Part shown: in pieces, positions 34,717-43,718 of the stretch
Layout of the letters: each line of letters begins with the position of its first letter
Position numbering within the stretch: position 1 is the first letter of the stretch
DNA from: Flavobacterium sp.
GTDB taxonomy: Bacteria > Bacteroidota > Bacteroidia > Flavobacteriales > Flavobacteriaceae
Assembly (NCBI GenBank): GCA_030151255.1
Contig: JASLED010000094.1
Location: forward strand, 1-64,000
Direction: 5' to 3'
Length of the DNA stretch: 64,000 nt
The notes under the pieces: generated by a model
Told to the model about the DNA's origin: nothing
The model's database searches: none
Seen by the model: the letters and a program-made list of their open reading frames with translations, nothing else
Made by a program: the position numbers and the translations under genes

Positions 34717-35304
34717 ATGAAAAAATATTTGTTTATAACAATGGCTTGCTTGTTGCTAATTGCATGTCAGGATGAAACTCAAAAACCAAATCCATTTATT
34801 GAAGAAGATAAAATGGAAGCTATTTTGTATGATGTAGCTTTATTATACGGAATACAAACAACAAGCGCGTTTTCAAATGACAATGTAACGGCTTTTAATA
34901 TGTCTGATATTTTTCAGAAATACGATATAGATAGCCTTTCTTTTGCAAATAATAACAAGTATTATATGCAGCTAAAAAAGAATGTATATTATGCAATGCA
35001 AAACAGAGTGCTAGACCGATTAGTTGCCCAACAAAAAATAGCAGATTCTATTTCTAGCAATGATATGCCAAAGTTTAAAAATAATGATGATAAAGATGAA
35101 GTTGTAGAAGATGTGCTAATAAATGATTCGCTTGTATCTACCACAAATATTGAAAATGTGGTTAAAGAAAAACCAAAACAAGAGGTGAAAAAAGCAGAAA
35201 AATCGGCTGTAAATATGAAAGAAATGTCTGCAGAAAAACGTCAGAGATTTCAGAAAATTATGCGCGAAAAAATAGATAATGCTAATCTCGAAAAAGTAGA
35301 ATAA
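34717..35304 (+). CDS. DUF4296 lipoprotein
   Basis: A 195-residue predicted lipoprotein with lipobox LIAC (Cys17). Residues 25-115 form the DUF4296 domain (EDKMEAILYDVALLYGIQ), a Bacteroidota family. The last 70 residues are charged and low-complexity, rich in Lys and Glu. The gene regularly follows dihydroorotase in Flavobacteria, as here. It ends 3 bp from the convergent epimerase gene with no recognisable terminator between. Function unknown. Confidence 0.85.
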   Translation: MKKYLFITMACLLLIACQDETQKPNPFIEEDKMEAILYDVALLYGIQTTSAFSNDNVTAFNMSDIFQKYDIDSLSFANNNKYYMQLKKNVYYAMQNRVLDRLVAQQKIADSISSNDMPKFKNNDDKDEVVEDVLINDSLVSTTNIENVVKEKPKQEVKKAEKSAVNMKEMSAEKRQRFQKIMREKIDNANLEKVE

Positions 35305-35307
35305 ATT

Positions 35308-36309
35308 TTATTTTTTAAAACTTTTCGCTACTTCTGGCAAATAGGTTGTGTAAGGCAAAAAGGTAAAAGACAAATCTTTTATCGCTTTATCATTGTTGTA
35401 ACTAAACATACTAAAAGAGGCTTTCGCAATTGCTTGTGTAAAGCTTCTTTTTTTTCTAAAAATAATTGTTACTAACCAATCCAAAAAAACACCAATTTTA
35501 GCAGAAAATGGACTGATTTGTATGTGAGGTTTATTTTTACCTAGCAATGCAGCTACGTAGGTTAACAGATCAATGTTTTGTAATGTATCCGAAACTAAAA
35601 TGTATTTCTCATTTTTTATTGAACTTTTCATTAATTGATGCATTGCTTTTACAACATCTTCTACAGCAACAATTCCTGTTTTTCCATTGGTGTAAAAAGG
35701 AAAATTAGATGCTATTTTTTGAAACAATACAGAACTTCCTTCTTGTTCGAAATATTTTCCAAAAATAACCCCAGGATTTACAATAACTACAGATAATCCT
35801 TCTTGCGTTGCGCGCCAAATTTCCATTTCTGCTCCATGTTTGCTTAAGGCATAATCACTGTGATAAATTTCAGGATTCCAATTTGTTTGTTCTGTTACTG
35901 GAATAGAAGAATTTAATGGCTCTCCTAATGCAGCAATAGAGCTTACGTGGCAAAGTTTTTCAATCGCAAAATCAATACATAAATTTACAATGTTTGTTGT
36001 GCCTTCAATATTAGTTTTACGCATTATTTTTTCGTCTTTCGGATCAAAAGAAACAAGAGCAGCACAATGATATACCTGTTTTATATTCACAAAAGCTTCT
36101 TCTAAAGCAGGCACATCTAAAATATCTGCCTGAAACCATTGTATGTACTCAAATAAATGTAAACATTTATTTTTTTCAAAAACGCGTTTGGTTTTTGCAA
36201 TGCTTTTTTCGGATCTATAAAGTGCGCGAATTTCTTGCTTTTCATGTTGAAGCAAATGTAAAATAAGGTGACTTCCCACCAAGCCTGTAGCACCAGTAAC
36301 TAATATCAT
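35308..36309 (-). CDS. NAD-dependent epimerase/dehydratase family protein
   Basis: A 333-residue extended SDR. The N-terminal VTGATGLVGSHLILHLL is the NAD(P)-binding motif; the catalytic YxxxK is YALSK near residue 160. It is closest in style to dihydroflavonol-4-reductase-like Bacteroidota proteins; the substrate is not known. A perfect -7 box ends 5 bp before the ATG, so the mRNA is probably leaderless or nearly so. Confidence 0.83.
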   Translation of the reverse strand: MILVTGATGLVGSHLILHLLQHEKQEIRALYRSEKSIAKTKRVFEKNKCLHLFEYIQWFQADILDVPALEEAFVNIKQVYHCAALVSFDPKDEKIMRKTNIEGTTNIVNLCIDFAIEKLCHVSSIAALGEPLNSSIPVTEQTNWNPEIYHSDYALSKHGAEMEIWRATQEGLSVVIVNPGVIFGKYFEQEGSSVLFQKIASNFPFYTNGKTGIVAVEDVVKAMHQLMKSSIKNEKYILVSDTLQNIDLLTYVAALLGKNKPHIQISPFSAKIGVFLDWLVTIIFRKKRSFTQAIAKASFSMFSYNNDKAIKDLSFTFLPYTTYLPEVAKSFKK

Positions 36310-36314
36310 AGAAA

Positions 36315-36322
36315 CAAAAATA
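36315..36322 (-). promoter_or_regulatory. -7 element of the epimerase gene, adjacent to the start codon
   Basis: TATTTTTG on the minus strand, with only 5 bp before the ATG; transcription would begin at or next to the start codon. Confidence 0.55.
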
Positions 36323-36479
36323 AAACTTAACTTTTATAAATCGAAAGAAAACAATAAAAGAATGTTGATTGAAAAAATTAAAAGCACAGAATTAGAGTGT
36401 TTTATAATTTTTTAAAATTGTTCTAATGGTTAAAGTATCGATAAAAATAAAAAATAATCATTTGCCTTATGTTTTGATT

Positions 36480-36487
36480 TATCTTTG
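36480..36487 (+). promoter_or_regulatory. -7 element of tyrS
   Basis: TATCTTTG, preceded 15 nt upstream by TTTG, 16 bp before the tyrS start. No T-box-like leader fits in this short space. Confidence 0.6.
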
Positions 36488-36503
36488 TATAAAATGTAAT
36501 TAA

Positions 36504-37796
36504 ATGAAAAATTTTATTGAAGAAGTGACTTGGAGAGGAATGCTCCATGACGTAATGCCAGGCACTGAAGAACATTTGTTGGAGCAGATGCGTGCAGCGT
36601 ATGTGGGAATTGACCCAACAGCGGATTCATTGCATATTGGACATTTAGTAAGTGTAATGTTGTTGAAACACTTTCAGCTAGCAGGACATAAGCCTTATGC
36701 ATTAGTAGGTGGTGCAACTGGTATGGTTGGAGATCCATCAGGTAAATCTAACGAAAGAAATTTGTTGGATGAAGAGGCTTTGCGTCATAATCAAAATGCA
36801 ATAAAAGAACAATTGAGTCGATTTTTAGATTTCAATTCTGGAGCAGATAATGCAGCTGTATTAGTGAATAACTATGATTGGATGAAAGATTTCTTTTTCT
36901 TAGAATTCATTCGCACGGTTGGAAAACACATCACAGTTAACTATATGATGGCAAAAGATTCTGTGAAAAAACGTTTAAACGGTGAATTCCAAGAAGGAAT
37001 GTCATTTACAGAGTTTTGTTATCAATTAATGCAAGGATATGACTTTTTGCATTTATTCCGCTCTAATCAAATTACGCTACAAATGGGTGGTTCTGATCAA
37101 TGGGGAAATATAACAACAGGAACAGAACTTATCAGACGTGTAGCTGGAGAAAAAGCATATGCATTAACTTGTCCGTTGATTACAAAAGCCGACGGAACAA
37201 AATTTGGTAAGTCTGAAGGAGGAAATATATGGTTGTCTGCAGAATATACTTCTCCATACAAATTCTACCAATATTGGGTAAATGTTACAGATGTTGATGC
37301 AGAAAGATATATTAAGATTTTTACATTCATTTCTAAAGAAGAAATTGAAGCATTAATCAAAGAACATAACGAAGCACCACATTTGCGCGTTTTACAAAAG
37401 CGTTTGGCAAATGAGGTAACAATTATGGTTCATGGCGAAGAAAACCTTGAAAATGCAATTAAAGCATCCAATATTTTGTTTGGAAATTCAACAGCTGATG
37501 ATTTAAAAACGTTAGATGAAAAAACATTTTTAGAAGTATTTGACGGAGTGCCGCAAGCAGAAATTTCGAGAGAAGATATTGAAGCAGGTATTTCTATTGT
37601 TGATACGTTAGCTGGCAAAACGGGATTTGTTCCATCAAATGGAGAAGCGCGTCGCTCTTTACAAGCAAATTCAATTTCGGTAAATAGAGAAAAAGTTAGT
37701 GAGGAATATACCGTTTCATCAGTAGATTTAATTAATAATCAGTTTGTATTACTTCAAAAAGGAAAGAAAAATTACTTTGTAGTTAGAGTAAAGTAA
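36504..37796 (+). CDS. tyrS: Tyrosyl-tRNA synthetase
   Basis: A 430-residue class I tRNA synthetase charging tRNA-Tyr. The HIGH motif is SLHIGHLV near residue 50; the KMSKS equivalent is KFGKSEGG near residue 235; QMGGSDQWGNI is the tyrosine pocket. A C-terminal S4 RNA-binding domain begins around residue 365. Normal length. Single-gene unit followed by a strong terminator. Confidence 0.97.
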   Translation: MKNFIEEVTWRGMLHDVMPGTEEHLLEQMRAAYVGIDPTADSLHIGHLVSVMLLKHFQLAGHKPYALVGGATGMVGDPSGKSNERNLLDEEALRHNQNAIKEQLSRFLDFNSGADNAAVLVNNYDWMKDFFFLEFIRTVGKHITVNYMMAKDSVKKRLNGEFQEGMSFTEFCYQLMQGYDFLHLFRSNQITLQMGGSDQWGNITTGTELIRRVAGEKAYALTCPLITKADGTKFGKSEGGNIWLSAEYTSPYKFYQYWVNVTDVDAERYIKIFTFISKEEIEALIKEHNEAPHLRVLQKRLANEVTIMVHGEENLENAIKASNILFGNSTADDLKTLDEKTFLEVFDGVPQAEISREDIEAGISIVDTLAGKTGFVPSNGEARRSLQANSISVNREKVSEEYTVSSVDLINNQFVLLQKGKKNYFVVRVK

Positions 37797-37814
37797 TTGA
37801 TAAATAAAGTTTTA

Positions 37815-37850
37815 TAAAAAGCCAAAGAAGAAATTCTTTGGCTTTTTTTG
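37815..37850 (+). terminator. Terminator of tyrS
   Basis: Stem AAAAAGCCAAAGAA/TTCTTTGGCTTTTT with a T tract. Confidence 0.9.
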
Positions 37851-37901
37851 TTTGTAGATATCTACCATAAACGTGGTATTTCACTATTGAATTCATCTAT
37901 A

Positions 37902-37909
37902 TACATTTG
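37902..37909 (+). promoter_or_regulatory. Candidate -7 element upstream of the SusCD leader
   Basis: TACATTTG, a perfect TAnnTTTG match but without a clear -33 element. If used, the SusC mRNA has a leader of about 350 nt holding the inverted repeat, the poly-Cys ORF and the hairpin listed below. Confidence 0.4.
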
Positions 37910-37931
37910 CTTCAAATTATCAAGAAGTGTA

Positions 37932-37961
37932 TACATTTATTTTATACAAATAATAAATGTA
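37932..37961 (+). repeat. Perfect inverted repeat upstream of susC
   Basis: TACATTTATT and AATAAATGTA, 10-bp arms separated by 10 bp. It is flanked by two AAGAAGTG copies (37922-37929, 37961-37968). It could be a protein-binding site for a dimeric regulator or an RNA hairpin. Confidence 0.55.
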
Positions 37962-38075
37962 AGAAGTGCAGTTAATCTTTTGGGTATCTAAACATGTATG
38001 TTAGTTGTGTTTAGTTTAAAGTAAAATTGCACTTCTATTTTCTCTTAAAAACGTTAATAAAAAAAATATAAAGTC

Positions 38076-38192
38076 ATGTCATTAATTCAAAAAGTAAACT
38101 TTTTCCCTGCTTTTTTGAGTAAAGCAATAATATCGCAAAGTCTAATGCTGCCTTTGATGATATGTTGTTGCATGGCTTTATTTTTCTCGTAG
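38076..38192 (+). CDS. Putative poly-cysteine leader peptide upstream of susC
   Basis: A 38-codon ORF starting MSLIQKVNFFPAFL and ending LPLMICCCMALFFS. Three consecutive Cys codons (TGT TGT TGC, 38163-38171) are followed directly by Met. It ends 74 nt before susC in an otherwise empty 470-bp gap. The Cys-Met codons themselves (GTTGCATGGC, 38167-38176) can pair with the hairpin at 38231-38242. Poly-Cys upstream ORFs act as cysteine sensors in mycobacteria (established there), so a similar role is plausible; it may also be a chance ORF. Confidence 0.5.
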   Translation: MSLIQKVNFFPAFLSKAIISQSLMLPLMICCCMALFFS

Positions 38193-38227
38193 AAACACAA
38201 TTTGTTTCACATTTTTATTCCTTAATA

Positions 38228-38258
38228 GTTGCCCATGGCAACAAGTATTTTTATTCTA
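38228..38258 (+). promoter_or_regulatory. Terminator-like hairpin between the poly-Cys ORF and susC
   Basis: GTTGCC-CAT-GGCAAC followed by a T-rich run (AAGTATTTTTATTC), 24 bp before the susC start. GCCCATGGCAAC can alternatively pair with GTTGCATGGC inside the upstream ORF over nine bases with one bulge. It might terminate transcription or mask the start region. Confidence 0.5.
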
Positions 38259-38265
38259 ATTTTTT

Positions 38266-41200
38266 ATGCACAAATTTTTAACATTTTTGTTATTGCTCAC
38301 TTTTTATAGTGGGCAAGCGCAAGAGCAGTTATTGGTAGGAACTGTGACAGATGCGCAAGGAGCATTGCCTGGAGTAAGTGTTCTTGTAAAAAACACAAAC
38401 AAAGGAACTGCAACAAATTTTGATGGAGAATATTCTATTCAAATAAATAAAGGAGATACAATTGAATTTTCTTTTCTTGGTTATCTAACAAAACGAGTGA
38501 TTTATCAGGGCGAAAAAACATTAAATATCCTATTAGTAGAAACTAAGCAAGAGTTAAACGAAGTTATTATTCATGTGCCATATGGTACAGCCAATAAAAA
38601 GACGTACACTGGTTCTGCAGGTGTAATTCAAGCTAAAAGCATTGAAAAAAATCAAGTAAGCAATATTTCTAGAGTATTAGAAGGATCTTTAGCTGGTGTT
38701 CAATCGTTTGCACAAAGTGGTCAGCCAGGTTCAGAAGCAACAGTTCGTATTCGAGGAATTGGCTCTGTTAATGCAAGTAGCTCACCTTTATATGTGGTGG
38801 ATGGTGTACCTTATGAAGGAGGATTATCATCAATTTCACCATCAGATATCGAATCTATATCTGTATTAAAAGACGCTACTTCAGCAACTTTATACGGAGC
38901 CAGAGCTGCCAATGGAGTAATTATGATTACAACCAAGCAAGGGGCTAGAGAATCTCAACCTCAAGTTGAATTTACAGCAAAATACGGAGTATCTAGTAGA
39001 GCAAGAAAAGATTATACAAAATTAGGTACAAATGATTATATGGAGTTGTACTGGGAAGCTTTACGCAATGGTCGTTTAGATACCACTAATGATACGGCAG
39101 ATCAAGCTGCAGCTTTTGCTTCTCAAAATTTAATTAGCAAAATTGGTATTAATCCATACGGATTAGATAATCCGCAACCAGTTGGTTTAGATGGAAAATT
39201 AAAACAAGGATTACAACCTTTGTGGAATGACAATTGGGAAGATGCTTTATCTCAAACAGCACAATATTCTGATGTAAATTTGCGTATTTCAGGCGGAGGA
39301 GCTAAAACAAAATATTATGTATCTGGAGGATTATTGAATGATAAAGGATATGTTTTAGAATCTGATTTTAAACGAGTAAATTTTAGATCAAATATTGTAG
39401 TTGATGCAAAAAGCTGGCTAGAATTGGGTTTAAATGTTTCTGGAGCTCATTCGGTACAAAACTATCCAAAGCAGGATGATAGCGCAATTGAAAATGTTAT
39501 TTTGTTTGGAAGAAGTATGCCTAACTTTTATCCAATCTACGAAAGAGATTTAACAACAGGCGATTATAAATTAAATCCTGTAACTAATGAGCGTATTTAC
39601 GATTTTGGAGCTTACAGAGCAAGTTCTTTTGCGCGCTATAATTTAGCAGCTACATTGCCTTTAAATAAAAACGAAATTCAGAATGATGTAGCTACAATTC
39701 GTACGTACGGATTAATTAAGTTTTTGGATAATTTAGATTTCAAAACAAGCTTAAACGTTGATTATAAAAACGAAAACAGACATTTTGTTACTAATCCAGA
39801 AGTTGGGCCATCAAGCGCAAACGGAGGAAGCGTTTCTAGAAGAAATACACGTACGGTAAGTTTAACGTACAATAACGTATTAAAATATGATTTAGATATT
39901 ACCGATCGTTCTGAATTAAAATTAATGGTTGGTCAGGAATATTATCATTTTAAATCAAATTATTTTGAAGGGCAAAGAGAACAATTAATCATGTTGGGCT
40001 ATACAGAACCAGATGCGGCATCTAGATTAATTGACTTTTTTGGTAAAGCAGACGAAAACAAAATGTTGAGCTTTTTTGGTAATGCACAATATGCATTAGA
40101 TAAAAAGTATTATTTATCAGCATCATATCGTACAGATGGTTCATCTCGTTTTCATCCATTAAGACGTTGGGGTAAATTTTGGTCATTCGGAGCTTCTTGG
40201 CGAATTATTGACGAAGATTTTATGGAAACATATAGAGATAAGTGGTTGTCTAATTTAATGGTAAGAGCAAGTTACGGAGCACAAGGAAATGACAATATTG
40301 GATATTATGCTTACCAAGCGTTATACAATATTTATAACAATTTGGGTAACCCAGGATTAACAGCAGCTAAGCTGGGTGTAGATGATTTAACTTGGGAAAC
40401 AAATTTAAACTTAAACGTTGGGTTTGATTTCGGTTTATTCAACAATAGATTAAATGGTACAGTTGAATATTTTGAGAGAGCATCTAAAGATTTGTTGTTT
40501 GATAAAACATTAGCCCCTTCATTAGGTTTTGGTTCAATTCAACAAAACATTGGGAAATTGAAAAATTATGGCGTTGAACTTACTGTTGATGGATATCCTA
40601 TTCTAACTCAAGATTGGAAATGGCGTTTAGGAGCAAATATTACAACATACCGCAATAAAATTATGTCATTGCCTTCGCCGTCAATTTGGAACGGAGATAA
40701 AAAATGGGTAGAAGGCGGATCTGTTTATGATTTTTATGTAATTGAATGGGCAGGAGTAAATCCAGAAACCGGAAAACCAAGATGGTACGGATACGATGAA
40801 AATGGACAACAATATATTACTGAAGATTACAGCAAATTAAAAGATTCAGATAAGGTAAAAAGCGGATCGTCATTACCTAAGTTTAGTGGAGGTTTTCAAA
40901 GTGAGTTAACATACAAAAACTGGTCGCTATCTACAAATTTTGCTTACAATATTGGTGGAAAAATCTATAACCGCGATAAAATCTCTTTAATGAGTCAGGG
41001 CGGAAATGGAACTTCATGGAGCACAGACATGTTAGATCGTTGGACAATTGACAACACAGATACAGATGTAGCTAGAGTTACAACTTCAACTGCAAATGTT
41101 TGGACAAATTCTTCTTCACGTTTCTTGGTTGATCGTTCATTTCTTAAATTAAAATCACTTGTAGTAACCTATGATTTTTCAAAACAATGGTTGCAAAAAA

Positions 41201-41358
41201 TGAATATCAACGGTGCTTCATTGTATGTGCAAGCAGAAAATCTTTTTACTTGGACGAAAGAACAAGGATTAGATCCTGAGCAAACTTTTGACGGAACAAC
41301 CTATTATCGTTATCCAGCTATGAAAACAATTTCTGTTGGATTAAATTTAAAATTGTAA
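38266..41358 (+). CDS. SusC/RagA-type TonB-linked outer-membrane transporter
   Basis: A 1030-residue outer-membrane protein. A signal peptide (residues 1-18, ending GQAQEQ) is followed by a CarboxypepD_reg-like domain (about 22-105), a TonB plug with VRIRGIGSVNASSSPLYVVDGVPYE-type sequence (about 110-230), and a long beta-barrel ending in an aromatic-poor ...ISVGLNLKL strand. SusC barrels import large solutes with a SusD lid. No glycanase or peptidase gene is nearby to reveal the substrate. The poly-Cys leader hints at a sulfur-containing nutrient. Confidence 0.95.
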   Translation: MHKFLTFLLLLTFYSGQAQEQLLVGTVTDAQGALPGVSVLVKNTNKGTATNFDGEYSIQINKGDTIEFSFLGYLTKRVIYQGEKTLNILLVETKQELNEVIIHVPYGTANKKTYTGSAGVIQAKSIEKNQVSNISRVLEGSLAGVQSFAQSGQPGSEATVRIRGIGSVNASSSPLYVVDGVPYEGGLSSISPSDIESISVLKDATSATLYGARAANGVIMITTKQGARESQPQVEFTAKYGVSSRARKDYTKLGTNDYMELYWEALRNGRLDTTNDTADQAAAFASQNLISKIGINPYGLDNPQPVGLDGKLKQGLQPLWNDNWEDALSQTAQYSDVNLRISGGGAKTKYYVSGGLLNDKGYVLESDFKRVNFRSNIVVDAKSWLELGLNVSGAHSVQNYPKQDDSAIENVILFGRSMPNFYPIYERDLTTGDYKLNPVTNERIYDFGAYRASSFARYNLAATLPLNKNEIQNDVATIRTYGLIKFLDNLDFKTSLNVDYKNENRHFVTNPEVGPSSANGGSVSRRNTRTVSLTYNNVLKYDLDITDRSELKLMVGQEYYHFKSNYFEGQREQLIMLGYTEPDAASRLIDFFGKADENKMLSFFGNAQYALDKKYYLSASYRTDGSSRFHPLRRWGKFWSFGASWRIIDEDFMETYRDKWLSNLMVRASYGAQGNDNIGYYAYQALYNIYNNLGNPGLTAAKLGVDDLTWETNLNLNVGFDFGLFNNRLNGTVEYFERASKDLLFDKTLAPSLGFGSIQQNIGKLKNYGVELTVDGYPILTQDWKWRLGANITTYRNKIMSLPSPSIWNGDKKWVEGGSVYDFYVIEWAGVNPETGKPRWYGYDENGQQYITEDYSKLKDSDKVKSGSSLPKFSGGFQSELTYKNWSLSTNFAYNIGGKIYNRDKISLMSQGGNGTSWSTDMLDRWTIDNTDTDVARVTTSTANVWTNSSSRFLVDRSFLKLKSLVVTYDFSKQWLQKMNINGASLYVQAENLFTWTKEQGLDPEQTFDGTTYYRYPAMKTISVGLNLKL

Positions 41359-41364
41359 AATAAA

Positions 41365-42897
41365 ATGAAACGAATATATCAAATTAAAAACATAGCGTTA
41401 TTATTTCTTGCAACAACATTATTTGTTTCTTGTGATTTAGATACAAATCCAACCAATGCTGTAGAAGAAAAAGAAGTTTTTAAAACAGCTTCTGGAAACG
41501 AAAAAGTATTAAATGGTACTTGGGGATATTTAATGGAAACTTTTGCTACTTATGCAAATCCTGGTTTTGGAGCTATTTTAAGAACTAATGATGCTATGGG
41601 ATCAGATGTAGTGTTAAATGCAAAATATGGCTTTGCAAGTCATTATGCTTTTAATGCATTATACGGAAGAGGAACCACAAATACACATAGCTGGAACTTA
41701 ACCTATAAAACAATTAATAACACAAATAATGTTTTAGCAAATATAGATCAATCGCAAGGAGATCCTTTGGTAAAACAAAGAATAAAAGGACAAGCATTTG
41801 CATTAAGAGGTTATATGTATTTGCATTTAGCATCGTCATATGCTTTTGCAATAAATAAAGATCCGAAGGCATTAGTTGCGCCAATTTATACACAACCAAC
41901 AAAAAGTGGTTCAGAACCTAATCCGCCTGCAACTGTTGTAGAGCTTTATGCGCAATCTATTAGTGATTTAGAGCAAGCACTAGCTTTGATACCTGAAGAT
42001 TATAAACGAGAACAAAAATTTCAGATTAACAAAGACGTTGTTTTAGGCTTGTTGTCAAGAGCTAATTTATACAGCAGAAATTGGGAAAAGGCAAAAAAAT
42101 ATTCAGACGATTTGTTAGCCAGAAATAATCAGTTGATGGATGAAGCAGAATATAAAAGTGGGTTTAATGATGTAGCAAATAGAGAATGGATTTGGGGACA
42201 TTCACAAACAGGCGACCAACAAAATGCATCGTATCAGTTCAATTTCTTAGATGTAACTTCACCAGTAAGCTATTATTTTAGCTTCAATGCTGATCCATAT
42301 TTTAGAGATTTGTTTGATGATAGCGATTATAGAAAAAGCATGATTTACTGGGCGCCAGATCCTGGAACAAATCCTGTGTTAAATCCAAATCTTACAATTG
42401 ATAATGTAACAAGCGTTTGGATGAGATATGCAAAGTTTAAATTCAAATCAACAAATATTGCAGATATTGTTTTAATGCGTACATCAGAAATTTATTTAAT
42501 TAATGCAGAAGCAAAAGCTCAATTAGCAGATGCTGCTGGAGCACTTGTATCATTAAATACATTAAAAGAAGCAAGGAGAGCAAAAATTGCTGAAGGTTTA
42601 ACAGGAACAGATTTGCTTGATGAAATTGCAATTGAAAGAAGAAAAGAATTATTCGGTGAAGGGTTTAGTTTAACGGATATTATCAGAAATCAGAAATCAG
42701 TAGAAAGAAAAAAATTCGATAAAGAAGAAGTTGTCTATTCTTACGTTGATAGCAAAGGAGTAGAACATAAAAAAGAAGTGATCGCCAACGGGCATAATGT
42801 ATTGGTTTTGCCAGATAAATCTTCTTTTGAACCAAATAGTAAATATTATTTGTACAGAGTGCCGGCTGTAGAAGAAAGAGAGAATCCTAATTTTTAA
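41365..42897 (+). CDS. SusD/RagB-type nutrient-binding outer-membrane lipoprotein
   Basis: A 510-residue lipoprotein (lipobox LFVSC, Cys23) of the SusD/RagB family, which caps the SusC barrel and captures the nutrient. The TPR-like N-terminal half (INNTNNVLANIDQSQGD, RGYMYLHLASSYAF) and the C-terminal IAIERRKELFGEGFSLTDII segment are typical. It starts 6 bp after susC, so the two form one transcription unit, ended by a terminator. Confidence 0.94.
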   Translation: MKRIYQIKNIALLFLATTLFVSCDLDTNPTNAVEEKEVFKTASGNEKVLNGTWGYLMETFATYANPGFGAILRTNDAMGSDVVLNAKYGFASHYAFNALYGRGTTNTHSWNLTYKTINNTNNVLANIDQSQGDPLVKQRIKGQAFALRGYMYLHLASSYAFAINKDPKALVAPIYTQPTKSGSEPNPPATVVELYAQSISDLEQALALIPEDYKREQKFQINKDVVLGLLSRANLYSRNWEKAKKYSDDLLARNNQLMDEAEYKSGFNDVANREWIWGHSQTGDQQNASYQFNFLDVTSPVSYYFSFNADPYFRDLFDDSDYRKSMIYWAPDPGTNPVLNPNLTIDNVTSVWMRYAKFKFKSTNIADIVLMRTSEIYLINAEAKAQLADAAGALVSLNTLKEARRAKIAEGLTGTDLLDEIAIERRKELFGEGFSLTDIIRNQKSVERKKFDKEEVVYSYVDSKGVEHKKEVIANGHNVLVLPDKSSFEPNSKYYLYRVPAVEERENPNF

Positions 42898-42938
42898 TTA
42901 GGGCGTTCATTATTGTAAATTCATTTTGTTAGGTTTCA

Positions 42939-42967
42939 AGAGGCTATCTGTTTTAGATAGCCTTTTG
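42939..42967 (+). terminator. Terminator of the susCD unit
   Basis: Stem AGGCTATCT/AGATAGCCT followed by TTTTGATTTTTT. Confidence 0.75.
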
Positions 42968-43027
42968 ATTTTTTATCATTATTGTATAAAATAACTTACC
43001 TTTAAATTATAAATTGTTTTTGAATAT

Positions 43028-43687
43028 ATGTTGAGTATTGCATTAATAGAAGATCAGGTATTAACAAAGTTAGGCATTCAGGTTATAACTGAAAAAGTTG
43101 TTGGACAACAGATAAAATGGGTGTGCATTAAAAATATTCAAGAACTAAAATATTTTTTGAAAAAAGACAAAAATGGAATAGTGTTCATAAATCCATTTTT
43201 TTTTAAAAACGAAGACAATAACATTGATATTCTGTCTGATTTACAGCGAGATTTTACGCAAAGTAAATGGGCTTTGTGGATTGATAATATTCATGAAGGC
43301 TGGTTAAAGCAAATGATGTATAATGATAATACAGAGTTTAGTGTTTTTTTGAAAAATGATACACAAGAACATTTAGAATCTGGAATTGAAAAAGTAATAA
43401 AAGGCGATATTTATATAGCTCAAGTTATTTTGGAGATGATTGAAAATCATAAACAAGATATCAATAAAATAGTTCAGATACTTACGCCAGCAGAACGAGA
43501 AATTTTAAAAGAAATAGCATCGGGAAAAATGACAAAAGAAATAGCCTTAGATAGAAATGTGAGTATACATACAATTATAACACATCGAAAAAATATTTTT
43601 AAAAAATTGGAAGTAAACAATGCACATGATGCCAGTAGATACGCAATCAGAGCAGGGTTAATAGATGTAAATGACTATTTTATATAA
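43028..43687 (+). CDS. LuxR/NarL-type regulator with a degenerate receiver domain
   Basis: A 219-residue protein with a response-regulator layout. The N-terminal acidic pair (IALIEDQ) and the late Lys (SVFLKND) are present, but the phospho-acceptor strand reads GIVFINPFFF, with no Asp. The C-terminal LuxR helix-turn-helix is intact (TPAEREILKEIASGKMTKEIA, then SIHTIITHRKNIFKKL, about residues 150-205). It should bind DNA without ordinary phosphorylation. No sensor kinase is adjacent. It sits 130 bp after susD, behind a terminator, and may or may not control the SusCD pair. Confidence 0.85.
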   Translation: MLSIALIEDQVLTKLGIQVITEKVVGQQIKWVCIKNIQELKYFLKKDKNGIVFINPFFFKNEDNNIDILSDLQRDFTQSKWALWIDNIHEGWLKQMMYNDNTEFSVFLKNDTQEHLESGIEKVIKGDIYIAQVILEMIENHKQDINKIVQILTPAEREILKEIASGKMTKEIALDRNVSIHTIITHRKNIFKKLEVNNAHDASRYAIRAGLIDVNDYFI

Positions 43688-43718
43688 AAAAAACTGCTTG
43701 AAAAAGCAGTTTTTTTGT
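43685..43718. terminator. Bidirectional terminator
   Basis: Stem AAAAAACTGCTT/AAGCAGTTTTTT between the regulator and the convergent ysxC gene. Confidence 0.85.
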
